The position numbers and the translations under genes were made by a program. From the NCBI GenBank assembly GCA_963281255.1, contig OY725498.1, positions 1,550,001 through 1,614,000 of the forward strand: a stretch of DNA of 64,000 nt, read 5' to 3'. Each line of letters starts with the position of its first letter. The first letter of the stretch is position 1. Source of the stretch: Aphrocallistes beatrix (Eukaryota > Porifera > Hexactinellida > Sceptrulophora > Aphrocallistidae). The notes under the pieces were generated by a model. The model ran no database searches, was not told the origin of the DNA, and was given only the letters and a program-made list of their open reading frames with translations. Of the stretch, positions 32,238 to 43,596 are shown in pieces.

Positions 32238-32796
32238 TATTTAACTTCATCCACTCATCTAACTAATTTGTGTGTAGAATCTTTGATTGATGTTGAATTG
32301 AATAAAATGTTTGTAAATGTGTGAATCAAGAAAATATATCTCACTATCACTGGTTAGTACTAATTGTAATCCTCGAAAATGAAACTCATAAAGATTTCGG
32401 ATTGAATTTAACAGCAGGACACAAATTGCACTATACTAGACCACGATCTTTTAACACCTCGTTAAGTGAACATTGAGTCTATTCTGTGTTCTAAATTACA
32501 TTGATATGGTATGGACCACATTCGAATACCAGATACGGCTAGTCGGAGCAAATTCGATTAAATTTCTGACGTACCGAGTGGTTGTGTCGTGCCTGGATAC
32601 TGTTTTATGAATCCCATTTACACTTTCCTTGTTCCAGTTCACCGCTCTGTAAATAGAAATAATTATTGTTCAAATTCCTGGTAATTGTTCATTAGATTAA
32701 CTCTCTGATAGGATTGATCCATCGTTCATCTTTTAAATCTCTTTATATGTTATAAAAATATCTAATGGAATATATATTGTAAAGCGGAATTACTTT

Positions 32797-33022
32797 CAAT
32801 TTGTCAGCATTTTTAGAATGATTGCTATTTGAGGGTAGTTTTTAGAACTTTACTGAAAAAAGGTAGTTTTTTGAACTGAAAACACAAGCAATCATAAGAG
32901 TACCTAAAATTACCTATAATTATATCAGGCATTGAAACATTTTAGTACTCATTGAGATCATATGACTAATGAACTAATATTATTGAGCAATTCGCTGATC
33001 ATCGTACATATTTATATATCTT
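32797..33022 (+). repeat. Direct repeat, second copy
   Basis: Second copy of the 31843-32041 segment with a small internal duplication of 'aaggtagttttt'. Spacer between the copies: about 750 bp, including the pogo-like MITE. Confidence 0.75.
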
Positions 33023-33231
33023 GTATTAATAATAATTAACTTAATCCACTAATCATTATGATTTTATTAGCTCAGTAGCAACTCAGCTTTTTTACTGGAA
33101 ACTAGAGTGGCCCTACCTAATCTGAATAATTATGTAGAATGTTTGATCAGGTATGATGGAAATAGTTTGACTGAGTTGAACCATTTTGGAAATAGTTCGA
33201 CTGTTTGAGATGAGAAATACTTTGATAAATA

Positions 33232-33330
33232 AGGAAATAGTTCGACTTATTTGCATAAATGGGAAATAGTTCGACTTTATTTGCATAAATGGGAAATAGT
33301 TCGACTTTATTTGCATAAATTGAAAATAGT
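33232..33330. repeat. 30-bp tandem repeat, about three units
   Basis: Unit gggaaatagttcgactttat followed by ttgcataaat, three copies plus degenerate half units on the left from about 33170. Confidence 0.85.
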
Positions 33331-33449
33331 TGGAAAACAGCGTGACAGAAGGAGGGGGTGAAATTAATGAAATTTGCGTTACGTAACGTTTGAACAGTCC
33401 CTTGTGTAACACATAGCAAAGTTTATACAAAGCTTCAACAAAGTGTTTT

Positions 33450-34438
33450 TTAATTAATGACCTCGCAAGCTTCAATAAATCGCAACTCAACAGCTACACC
33501 TTCATCAGGACAATGTTGTCCCTCATTCTTTATCTTTGTAGCACAATCAAAACAATTGGTGTGTCCGCATGGGATGAATGTAGTATTAACAACTTGTGTA
33601 GGATCCATGCAAACTGGGCACAATGGTCTTTCTTCAATAGCAGCAGCCTCTGGTTCTGAATCGTCTGAGTAGACCTCTTCGTCCTCATTGCTACCTCCAT
33701 CGTCAAAACACTCATCGTTTTGTTTGGTCATGCTGTGAATGAAAGCAATTGGCATAAGTAACCCATCAGACAGTTTTTGCTCTTCTACCCTGTTCCTTTT
33801 TTCATTTTCTATACTTTTCTTATTGCGCACTCTTCGAATTTTTATTCCTCTCTTCAAGCTGTTAATATTCCGATCCCAGACGGAGACATTCTTATTTAAA
33901 GCATCCAAATATCGATAAAAGTTGGGGTGATATGACTGAAAGATATTTTTGATCCACTTGTTATATATTCCGAGATCGCTATTTGTTTTGCGACGAATAC
34001 CAAAAACAGACATAATTTGGATACCTACCTGTCTTAGCAAATAATTATTATAATACGCGTAGGTCTTTAATTTTTCAGCTTTTGTTTCTCACAAACTGTT
34101 GCCATAAGTTTTTTTACCCAATTGTGAAAACTTTTATTTTCTTTATACAGGTTTGTTAAGCCCAATTTATTTACTTTTCGATATATTGCTTGATTGTGGT
34201 GAAAACGGCAACCTGATATCCTGACATTGAGGAAAACCTTTCCGACCGAGTTTTGTAACGCTCTTTCGAAGTCCATCATAAAATGTGAAGGTGCCAAGCT
34301 TGGGAAAAGACGTACAATCTCATAAAAAGTGGCCTCATATAAGCATTGTTCTTTTTTGGTCCTTAAAATGTGAACTAGTGGGATTAAATGATCTTCCACT
34401 TCACTTGTTTCATGATTGATCATGCTTTGACATGGCAA
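33450..34438 (-). pseudogene. MULE-type transposase remnant with C-terminal RING finger
   Basis: Two minus-strand frames. The upstream one (34067-34438) has the MULE transposase signature: HFMMDFERALQNSVGK, then VRISGCRFHHNQAIYRKV and LGLTNLY, equivalent to the DFE...GCxFHxxQ core. The downstream one (33450-34040) has NIFQSYHPNFYRYLDALN, an acidic stretch, and a RING finger: CPVCMDP, IPCGHTNCFDCATKI, GQHCP. The two are out of frame across ~34040-34067, and no N-terminal transposase part is present. A damaged Mutator-like element is the best reading. A host gene using the domain is less likely. Confidence 0.7.
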
Positions 34439-35500
34439 TATCGATTTTATTATAATGCTCTAAAGCTGTGGAATGATTATGCAGTGATATTGTCATTCGT
34501 AACCTTGATGATGCTGTAGTTACTTATAAGTTGAAGTTGACGTTAACTAGAGATAACTTATTATTGTATTTATTTATGGTGATGATATCATCACGAATAA
34601 TGTAGAATAACGCATAACGCATTTTTATGTCAATCCGATTCATTCGATTCGATTTATAGTGTAATTACGGGAAAAGGGTCAGAAATGAAACATTGCATTA
34701 AAATACCATTTTTTGTACCAAAATGATATCAAAATTTGTATAATTCTGCCCCATTGTTGTATCGAAAATGTTCCCTCTTAATTTGTACTTTGATAGAGAA
34801 ACTGTATAGCATTTTATCACTAACGAGTTCTAATATTATAACTCCTAATAATAATAATAGAATTCACATAATAAAATTGGTGTTAATTGACTCTTCATCA
34901 TTGCCGAAAGTAATGGAGGGACAATTGATCATCGAAGTCACTGCCACAAAATATTACGGTGTCTCAAAATCTCACGGTTCATGTACATCCTTGGTCTGTA
35001 TATACAATCTCTCAAAATCTCACGCAACAGTACTATTTAATACATTAATAAATTTCTGTCCAACATCCTTTCTATTCCTACCAAGTTTATTCGGGGCCCC
35101 AAGGTACAACATATCTGATCTATAAAGATAATTACTCGCTCGTCTGACCAACACTTCGTGTCCGTATACTAATACAGCACACACCCCTTAATCCGAACAG
35201 CTCTGTGTCAATGATCGAAAGTATCGTTCGGATTATTGAATTTGTTCTGATTAGTGAAATAACACTAATTTAATGGGTATTAACTATGATAAATTGTATT
35301 ATTAGAATATTAAGGATATTATTATTTTGTTATGATTTCTTTTTTAACGAGGTTTCTCAATCTTATTAAAAGATATTAGATTATAAACGTTGATTCAAAG
35401 CATAGAAGCGAATAAGATTATATTTTGGGTGTTCGGATTAGCGAGGTTGTACTGTAGTTAAATAGTTAAGCTTATTAGTCGCTTATTAATTTAATTATGA
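34439..35500. other. AT-rich intergenic region
   Basis: About 1 kb without a supported gene. The long frame at 34736-35125 starts at TTG and has no recognisable domain. Confidence 0.4.
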
Positions 35501-36244
35501 CAAGCGCGCTTCGCTTGCTTGCGCTGCGCGGTTTGCGGACACTTTGTGTCCGCAGAGTCGCCCTGCGGGCGCCTGGATTTACTCAATCTAGCCTATTTTG
35601 GGAATTTGTTTACTTTATCTAAATATTGTAGACAAAAGTTAACAAATAATTTATCATATAGATCTGAAAATATGATATTCGAATTCCACACCCCTAAAAA
35701 CCCCAAACCCTATGTCAACCCTATGTCAACCGTTGAAAGCAAGTTTCTAACATATTTTTGAGATTTGTTTACTTTATGTATCTAATGTAAACAAAAGTAA
35801 ACAAATAATTTATCATATCGATCTGAAAATATGATATTCGAATTCTATACCACTAAAAAACCCATGTCAATCGTTGGAAGCTAGTCTCTAGCCAATTTTT
35901 GTAATTCGTTTACTTTATGTATCTATTGTCATCAAAAGTAAACAATTGATTTATCATATCGATCTGAAAATATGATATTCGAAATCTACACCCCTGAAAA
36001 CCCCATGTCAACCGTTGGAAGCAAGTCTCTAGCTTATTTTTGTAATTTGTTTACTTTATGCATCTAATGTAAACAAAAGTAAACAAATAATTTATCATAT
36101 AAATCTGAAAATATGATATTCTAAATCTACACCCCTAAAAAAACCATGTCACCCGTTGGAAGCTAGTCTCTAGCTTATTTTTCAAAATTCGTCAAATGGT
36201 GTGAAATATGTATATAAAGGTAGAGAGAGTTTTAATATATACGA
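35501..36244 (-). mobile_element. Non-autonomous Helitron-like element (family 1) with internal repeats
   Basis: On the minus strand it starts TCGTATATATTAAAAC (preceded by A) and ends with the CAAGCG/CGCTTG hairpin followed by T. Inside are four tandem units starting near 35609, 35768, 35909 and 36050 (period about 141 bp, first one longer), each with tttactttat, atctgaaaatatgatatt and an 'accgttggaagc' motif. No coding capacity. Confidence 0.75.
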
Positions 36245-36275
36245 TTATTCATGATCGGTTTTGTTTGTATCATCA

Positions 36276-36770
36276 CAAGCGCGCTTCGCTTGCTTGCGCT
36301 GCGCGGCTGGCGGACACTTTGTGTCCGCCGGAGGCGGCCTTTGAGTACCTGAATTCACATTCATTAATTATAAGGGAGATAACATCTCTAAATATGTATT
36401 TATTACTGTTAAAATGGTATCACTCAAAACAACAAATTTGTCAATTTTTAATATGATGTGTAATTATGACGTCATAACAGAGTGATGAGTCAACATTTTT
36501 GATGATAGTACTATCACATGTGAAGAATATTAATATACACGTACATCTATTGAAATTTCAGCCTTCTAACATCTAAAATGGCTGAGTTATAAGTATAAAA
36601 AGGTGACAATGACGTCATAATTCCATGATGAGTCGACATTTTCGTCTGAAGTCAGAACTTGGTAGAGCCATAGCCAAAAGACTCCCACATGCCCAAAATC
36701 AGCTTTCTACCCCTGGCAGTTTCTTCAATCAATTCGTTACATATATATATATATATACGTATATATATAT
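36276..36770 (-). mobile_element. Helitron-like element (family 2), 5' end lost
   Basis: Has the 3' hairpin end and GC-rich palindrome, and body text shared with 57919-58476 in reverse. It runs into a (TA)n tract where pogo-like MITEs sit, so the 5' terminus is missing. Confidence 0.65.
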
Positions 36771-36773
36771 ACA

Positions 36774-36961
36774 CAGTCGACTCCGCTTAATAGGGTCACT
36801 GTTTAATCGGGTCAACCACTTAATTGTGTCACTTTTGACAGGACCGGAATAGTTCTCACACATCGAAGCTAATACAAAATATTTTCGGTTAATAGGGTTC
36901 TCCGCTTAATCGGGGCAAAATGTCCTCTGACCGATGTGACCCTATTAAGCGGAGTCGACTG
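36774..36961. mobile_element. Pogo-like MITE, second copy
   Basis: 188 bp, same cagtcgactccgcttaatag ends as the 32-kb copy, in a (TA)n tract. Confidence 0.75.
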
Positions 36962-36971
36962 TATATATATA

Positions 36972-37083
36972 CAGTCGACTCCGCTTAATAGGGCCACTGT
37001 TTAATCGGGTCAACCGCTTAATCGGGCCACTTTTGGTAGGACCGGAATAGCTCTCACACATAGAAGCTAATACAAAATATTTG
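36972..37083. mobile_element. Pogo-like MITE, truncated third copy
   Basis: Only the left half of the element remains (TA-cagtcgactccgc to tacaaaatattt), separated by 10 bp of TA repeat from the previous copy. Confidence 0.7.
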
Positions 37084-37101
37084 TAGTAATGCCAGAAAAA
37101 C

Positions 37102-38110
37102 ACGAGTGTTATCTTTGCGACGGATTCAGCGACGGATTCAAAATCCTCACTAAAACGCAAATAACTCAAAAAGTATGCGTTCTATGTTAAAAATAATTAT
37201 ACCAGTGGAAAGAAGAGCATTGGGTATTTCATAAAACGCCTCAAATGTGTCAAATTTCCTAAGGTGACTTAGCATTTTGATAGTGAATTCTTGTCTCAGT
37301 TTTTTGTGAATATCTCTGAAAGTAACAAGAAGAAATAGTTTTCCTTTGAATGACACTTATTTCTCAAAATGGGTATTACGCATTTTAATTTTCAAACAAA
37401 AATATTAACTTTTGAGAAAATTATTAACGTTTGAATTTTTCCATTATAAATCGCATTAAAAAAAAGATAACTGAAGGGACTAGTTAGATTGATCTTTTGC
37501 AGAAACTATTTTTTAATTATCAACACCATATTTAGATAGTATTACTTGGTATTTATCACTTTTAACCAGATAATTCTTAAAATCGACAATTTATCGAACC
37601 TGCTGGAAATACCATTTCCCTTGTTCTTTGTTAACCTTTTTCGGAAGCAACATTAGAACAATTATTATTTATGTCCAGTTATGACATTGCTTCAGTTCTT
37701 CTTTAGTTTATTTTTCTATAAATGCATGTATGTTATTAGCATGTTATACTATAGTATGTACTATAATAGTATGTACGCATATATATTTATTAAACATAAA
37801 TAATTTTCTCAAAGGTTAATATTTTTGTTTGAAAATTAACATGCATAATACCCATTTTGAGAGATAAGTGTCATTCAAAGGAAAACTATTTCTTCTTGTT
37901 ACTTTCTGAGATATTCACAAAAAACTGAGACAAGAATTCACTATCAAAATGCAAAGTCACCTTAGGAAATTTGACACATTTGAGGCGTTTTATGAAATAC
38001 CCAATGCTCTTCTTTCCACTGGTATAATTATTTTTAACATAGAACGCATACTTTTTGAGTTATATGCGTTTTAGTGAGGATTTTGAATCCGTCGCTAAGA
38101 TAACACTCGT
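37102..38110. mobile_element. Large inverted repeat (foldback element)
   Basis: Arms 37102-37424 and 37799-38110 are inverted copies (for example acgagtgttatct at the left end and agataacactcgt at the right; gaggcgttttatgaaat in both). The loop is about 375 bp and AT-rich. Reading frames in the arms mirror one another and are not genes. No target duplication identified. Confidence 0.8.
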
Positions 38111-38497
38111 ATAGTTACTGAATTGTACAAATATGTGCATATTTTCACACTTTGATTTTTCGACCGACATTTTTTAATTTTCTCCTTTAGACTATCATGA
38201 TATCTTATCAATTAAGCTATCAAGATCTAAGATTTACTTAACCGTTAACCGAGATTGATGGCGGTTAGCCGGTTAACCAAATCCAGCCTTGCCAGAAGTT
38301 TCAACATCGTACTAGATAGTAGAAATTAGATTGGTTCATCTCATTTCTACAATTTCTACCATAGTCATGATATAGATTACATTTTATTCTACTTTTGTAA
38401 TATTATCCCTGGCTCTTGGATATATATTCATATCCAGTTATATAATGAATTTAGTTTGGTTGAAATAGTATAGTTTGTGTTTGATCAATTCTCTTCA
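38111..38497. other. Upstream region of BIR copy 2
   Basis: AT-rich, about 390 bp, presumably promoter. 'tagtagaaattagattgg' and 'attctactttt' resemble text before BIR copy 1. Confidence 0.35.
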
Positions 38498-39562
38498 ATG
38501 GCAGGAATTCAACCTTTGCACAAAGACTTTGTAAATATTCTCACCCGTTTAGAGACTTTCCAAAAGTTTCCTCATTCATTCATCAATAAAGAAGTTCTGG
38601 CACGTGCTGGATTTTTTTTCGCGCCCAACTTCTCTATTGGAGAGTTCGACCTGTGTGTTTGCTTTAGTTGTGGAGTGAAGCTGTTTAAGTGGGAACCTTA
38701 TGATGATCCGTGGGAGGAGCACATGAAGTTTATCAAGGTTAAAGCGAATTGCGATCATATGAATGAATATTATCAGAAGAAACCAGATCCACAAAAATTT
38801 ATCGCTCCCCAAGCATCTAATTTAAGATCTTCTGCACCCGCAAAAGAACTTCATGAAAATCAAGTTCCTACCCACCATCAACGAAACACACATCAATGGT
38901 CACAAAATCCCCCTATGGCTCCAGGACAATGGTTTAGTCCTAGCGATCGGACAAGAATGGGCTACAACCCCGCTTCAATATCTAAATCAAGTAAACCAGA
39001 CTATAACCTGGAAGGATCACCTATGTCCCAAGAAAAAATCAATCAAAATTCGTGTGTATATGTTAAAAGTCCAGCTCCTCAACCTCCAGACAAATTTAAT
39101 GCACATCCGATTCGATCTGAACTTCATACAAACGATCAGGCTCAATACAACCCTTCAATTTCAGGACAAAGATTTTTCAATTCAACTCCATTTATGTCAA
39201 ACCCACCTAACCCAAACTATTTAACGCAAAATGAATATCCGTCTCCGCTTCAACCATTGCCGAAAATTGTTCCCTCAAATCAGACCAATCAATATCCAGC
39301 TTCCCAAGTCGAACCGGAAACTTATAACCCTGTACCTCCTAACATGGGTATTTATACACAGAGGCCTACCCTGTACGATAAACCTAAAACTCAACCACAA
39401 GTATTTGCCCCTCAGCAAAACTTCCGTCCGCAATACTATACTCATCAACACACACCATTCCCATATACTCAAATGCCAGGTGAACAGTTCATTGAGCAAA
39501 ATAGGACTCAATTCGCTCCTCAACAGAACAATTTTCCTCCATCATTTCAGAAACAAACATGA
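38498..39562 (+). CDS. Single-BIR protein with Pro/Gln-rich tail (copy 2)
   Basis: First in-frame ATG 38498 (MAGIQPLHKDF); the frame opens at a GTG seven codons earlier. 354 residues. BIR at residues ~15-87: RLETFQKFPHSF, LARAGFFFAPN, Cys55, Cys58, the survivin-like FKWEPYDDPWEEH with His75, and Cys85. The His-to-Cys spacing is nine residues rather than six, through a 9-bp in-frame insertion (V-K-A) absent from copy 3. The tail (~88-354) is Pro/Gln/Asn-rich and shares blocks with copy 3 (KSPAPQP, PPNMGIYTQR, YYTHQHTPF), so copies 2 and 3 are the closer pair. No RING. Function unknown. Confidence 0.87.
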   Translation: MAGIQPLHKDFVNILTRLETFQKFPHSFINKEVLARAGFFFAPNFSIGEFDLCVCFSCGVKLFKWEPYDDPWEEHMKFIKVKANCDHMNEYYQKKPDPQKFIAPQASNLRSSAPAKELHENQVPTHHQRNTHQWSQNPPMAPGQWFSPSDRTRMGYNPASISKSSKPDYNLEGSPMSQEKINQNSCVYVKSPAPQPPDKFNAHPIRSELHTNDQAQYNPSISGQRFFNSTPFMSNPPNPNYLTQNEYPSPLQPLPKIVPSNQTNQYPASQVEPETYNPVPPNMGIYTQRPTLYDKPKTQPQVFAPQQNFRPQYYTHQHTPFPYTQMPGEQFIEQNRTQFAPQQNNFPPSFQKQT

Positions 39563-40982
39563 TACGAACTATTATTGGGTTTCATTCTTTGAATAATTCT
39601 AATGATTTTGATGTTTCTAAAAAAAATTATTATTTTATACGAATTGTAGTACGCATTGCTTTTTTGTACATCTAATTTATGGAGCGGGATATTAGATATT
39701 AGAAATCTGCTAGAGTTAAGTGGTTTAATGAGATGCCTAATTTCGGTCCCCGGAAATTGTCATCTTGACTCGTCCCGTCCGGAAATTAGGTAAATATATT
39801 TTTCGGGATGGTCCCGTCTCTTCACGCCAGGTTTAAAGGTAGGTAGGCCTTAATGAAATTTTGACGTACAGGTTTTTCTTAGTGACTCTTTATTAGGACA
39901 CACCCTTTTTAGAAAAATGTTTTTGGACAATTGTTGTTCTTTTCTATATCCATATTTTTCTTGGTTAGAACTGTCACGGCACAATGGCAATCTGTCAGTA
40001 TAGATTGCGTTGTGTAGGAAATTAAGTGTGGTGGGGCGCAGTTAAATTCTCCTAGGGCATGTGCCTCACCCTCGCGCCGCCACGACCACACACTTAGCTT
40101 TGGATTTTATAGGCATTAATAATACAGGGTTCCATGCAGCAAAGGGAAATCCCTAACTAAAAGTCCGGTATTACACCCAGCAATTCCTATTCGAAAGAAC
40201 TTCAGGTCCTCATATTTAAATATATTTAATCATCGTTTCATATTTACTCTTCAAAGCTAGGGTAAACGGACACTTCGTCGCACTGACATTTTTTCCATGG
40301 ACATTTCGTCCTCTTATTTTTTTCATTCGCTATTTTGACCCGGCGCTCTTTTTTTTGTTTACTACATTGACTGGCACTTTTATTTTTGCCACAACTGAGA
40401 ATGTTAGTTCTATTAAAAAAGGATAATGTAATGTTTCAAAAAGCACTTGTATCTATGCCACTACTGAGAATACTAGTTTGATATGATGTTCAGAGAACTA
40501 AAATGCCCCGGCGTCCGACGCTTATTCGAGCCCCGGCGCTTATTCAGGGGAATACGGTATATTGAATTATCATATTTCATATTTACTCTTCAAAGGGGGC
40601 GCATGCATTAGGATTAGGTAGAATTTCGTTGTCATTAGGTCGAATTCAAAATGTATGCAATATCTAGAAAGAGTAGAATAATATGTACGTAATACTGGAG
40701 TAAACAAGTGACTAACGAGTTAAATATAAATTTTGCTTAAAAACCGCCTTAACAAGCAGGCGAATTTTTAAAATATTCCCTATCAAAAACCCTTCGAATC
40801 GCCCCTGGTTCCCAATAAATAAAAAAATGCCTTCAATCGACCCTCCATTCTTTATAATAAACACCATTCTCCCTTTAAATCCAAATTGAACTTTACTTTA
40901 CTTTGCTTTACTTATTTCAGTTTTGAAAATTCGGCCTTATTCCGCTTTCCCAATTCAATTTAATGAATACTTTGAAATTCTA
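39563..40982. other. Intergenic region with transposon scraps
   Basis: A fragment of the gggcatg-type hAT-like family lies at 39733-39818 (gatgcctaatttcggtcc, gtcccgtccggaaattagg). The rest is AT-rich with no supported gene. Confidence 0.4.
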
Positions 40983-41064
40983 TCTAATGCCAACACATGA
41001 AATTCGACCTAATGCCAACACATGAAATTCGACCTAATGCCAACACATGAAATTCGACCTAATG
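40983..41064. repeat. 25-bp tandem repeat
   Basis: About three copies of tctaatgccaacacatgaaa followed by ttcga/ttcgacc; a degenerate unit follows to ~41085. Confidence 0.8.
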
Positions 41065-41329
41065 TCAACATCGATATTGGACCTAATGCAGCGTCCCCCT
41101 TCAAATAATATTTCGAGTAAGAGTAGAAATAGATGTATGATTGTCAAGTGTGTGTCTAATAGGCACCATCCTGGCCTACTATAACATTATAGTAGGCCAT
41201 GGCACCATGAATCCTAAATAATTCCCGAAATTCAATTAATGAGTGAAGAGTTAATAAATACTCTTAATTTTGAATTATTCGGAGTCACAAATATTAGTTC
41301 AAGTTTATCAAGAGAAAAGCATATAATTA
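41065..41329. other. AT-rich spacer
   Basis: A small palindrome (tggcctactataac/gttatagtaggcca) lies near 41173-41201. Nothing else seen. Confidence 0.35.
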
Positions 41330-41497
41330 GTCAGGATCGCTTATTGTGAACCACCAGGGGACCAAAAAATCTGTTCATAATAGAGATACTTCATATTAAG
41401 CGAACTTGATTCAATACAAATTATATTTAATAAATGAAATTGGGACCAGGAGGTTAGTTCATAATAAACGAATGCTCATAATAAGCGACCCTGACTG
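41330..41497. mobile_element. Pogo-like MITE, second family
   Basis: Inverted ends (g)tcaggatcgcttattgtgaa and its partner ataagcgaccctgactg, followed by TA at the right. The left two bases are missing or altered. Sister of 43597-43781. Confidence 0.65.
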
Positions 41498-41776
41498 TAT
41501 CATGTTACGCAGTATTCTTCTGATTTTACATTGATACTTAGAATCTAATCTGACACATCGCATGACAAATATGGAGCTGATTTGGGTTTAATGTTTTGAT
41601 TTTATTAAATGTGGAAGCATACTCCCATTCCGCCTGTTAGGATGTTCCTATACAATAGTATGGAGTTCACCTAAAATTTCTTTAGCTTACCTAATAATAA
41701 TGTTGGTCACCTATGAACTACGTTCAAAAGTATAAATAAGAATATAAATCTTAGGCACAGCCATTTGACTATTAGC
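41498..41776. other. Upstream region of BIR copy 3
   Basis: AT-rich; presumed promoter. No motif assigned. Confidence 0.35.
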
Positions 41777-43003
41777 ATGGCACAGAATAGACCAGTACAC
41801 AAGGAATTTCTAAATATTCAAAGTCGTTTGGAAACTTTCAAAAAATTTCCAGTTTCATACAAGAAGATCAAGACAGAGGCTCTGGCATGTGCTGGATTTT
41901 TCTTCATGCCGAATGAAAATAATTATCAATCAGACCAGTGTATTTGCTACTCCTGTGGACTCAACCTATACAAGTGGGAACCTCGTGATGATCCGTGGGA
42001 TGAACACAAAAAGTATAACAAGAATTGCGAATATATACTGAGACATTATAAGGAGAAACCAAATGTACAACAATTGCAAGATCTCTACCCACCTAATTTC
42101 AAATCTCCTCTTCCCTACAATGAAATCTATGGAAAACAAGCAGCGCCTCCCGGGCAACAAATAATGTCTCCGAAAGAAACGCGAGCACCTGCCAATCCAC
42201 TCTATCATAACAAATACATCTCCCAAAAAATTATACCAACGATCCCTAATCCAAATGAATTACCTTCAAATTCGCCACAATTTCCATATGATAAACCCCA
42301 CACTTTCCCATTTCAGAAGAACTATCAAGAGAGTTCAAAACATCTGTCTAATATAACGCCGAGTCTACAACCTAATGGATATCCCAGCGAAATGTCAACT
42401 CGTAACCTCGCTGCCATGGCTGAGTCAAATAAACCAGAATATAACACACAAGAATTTATCAAGTATCAAAGAGAAAAAACTCAAAATTCATTCATCTATG
42501 TTAGACATCCATCACCGCAACCTGGACCCTACACTCATAGAGACAACGCTTTTATTTACTCACCTAACAACATAAACATTCCAGCTCAATCCCAAGTTCC
42601 AGTCTATAAATTACGCTCTAAACAAAGTGAAATACAGCCAAATGTGTCAAACATTTCTCAAATGAATACCGGTAGTGAACTTCCGTCTTCGCTTAAACCA
42701 CTTCCGGGGTCTCCAATGCCACTCTCAGCTCATGTGGAAAGTCAGATTCAGGATCAAAGAATTTCGACTCTCCAAGTCAGACCAGGAACTAACGCTACAC
42801 CTCCTAACACCGGTATTTATACGCCTAGGCTGGATGGCAATCAGCGCCCACCTCCCTCTCCTCAACTACGCCATGGCGCACCAGCTATGCACGGTAATAC
42901 TTACACTCAACCACAACCAGGATATTCGATTCAGCGACCAATGCTTCAGCCACAATATTATACGAGTGGGCACACACCCTACTACCAGGGTGGTCAAATC
43001 TAG
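41777..43003 (+). CDS. Single-BIR protein with Pro/Gln-rich tail (copy 3)
   Basis: First in-frame ATG 41777 (MAQNRPVHKEF); an upstream TTG is not a start. 408 residues. BIR at ~16-86: RLETFKKFPVSYKK, LACAGFFFMPN, Cys57, Cys60, LYKWEPRDDPWDEH with His77, Cys84 at the normal six-residue spacing. The WEPxDDPxxEH core resembles survivin-type BIRs. The tail is Pro/Gln/Asn/Ser-rich and ends YYTSGHTPYYQGGQI. Same strand and architecture as copies 1 and 2, so a tandem family. No RING or other domain seen. Confidence 0.88.
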   Translation: MAQNRPVHKEFLNIQSRLETFKKFPVSYKKIKTEALACAGFFFMPNENNYQSDQCICYSCGLNLYKWEPRDDPWDEHKKYNKNCEYILRHYKEKPNVQQLQDLYPPNFKSPLPYNEIYGKQAAPPGQQIMSPKETRAPANPLYHNKYISQKIIPTIPNPNELPSNSPQFPYDKPHTFPFQKNYQESSKHLSNITPSLQPNGYPSEMSTRNLAAMAESNKPEYNTQEFIKYQREKTQNSFIYVRHPSPQPGPYTHRDNAFIYSPNNINIPAQSQVPVYKLRSKQSEIQPNVSNISQMNTGSELPSSLKPLPGSPMPLSAHVESQIQDQRISTLQVRPGTNATPPNTGIYTPRLDGNQRPPPSPQLRHGAPAMHGNTYTQPQPGYSIQRPMLQPQYYTSGHTPYYQGGQI

Positions 43004-43596
43004 GTGCATTTAGGGATCAAAAAATACCTTAATTTTAGTCTCAACTCTGCCATCTTCTAAAAACCAACTAATATTTGAGGTAATAATTTTCTATATATAA
43101 TAATTATTGTAAATTTGTTGTGTGTGAATAATTAATATTATTGTGTTGAGATTAGTGTTCTTCAGTTCTTCATTGTTAATTAATTTGAAGTCAGCACTAA
43201 GCGGACACCTGGGCCACTAGGTCTTGAACCTCTGAAGTATATTTGGTGCAAAGTTGACTAATTCATTAAAAATGGCAAAGAATTATGAATAATTCAGAAC
43301 TTAGAATCCTGAATTATGAATAATTCGAAAAAATCATTCATATAATTCATGATATTTTCTTGTAAAAAACTTTTTGAATAATTCTTCTAATTCTTCTCAG
43401 AATTATGAATTATTCGAATTATTCATTAATTCGTGAATTAGTCAACTTAGATTTGGTGTAAACCCTGGGTAGCCAAAAGTCCGAGACAGTCGTATACGTA
43501 TTTTAGGTTTTATGTTTCTAGCTATTTATTTCATCGTTAATCATTATAATTTATTTAACTTCTAATGGTATAAATTAACTGTTAATTTCTCTAATA
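43004..43596. other. 3' flank of BIR copy 3
   Basis: AT-rich; around 43265-43445 short 'gaattatgaataattc' palindromes recur. No gene seen. Confidence 0.4.

Noticed and set aside
37150..37356. 68-codon minus-strand frame
   Set aside because: Lies in one arm of the large inverted repeat and is mirrored in the other arm.
38477..38497. Seven extra N-terminal residues on BIR copy 2
   Set aside because: They start at GTG; the alignment with copy 3 begins at the ATG at 38498.
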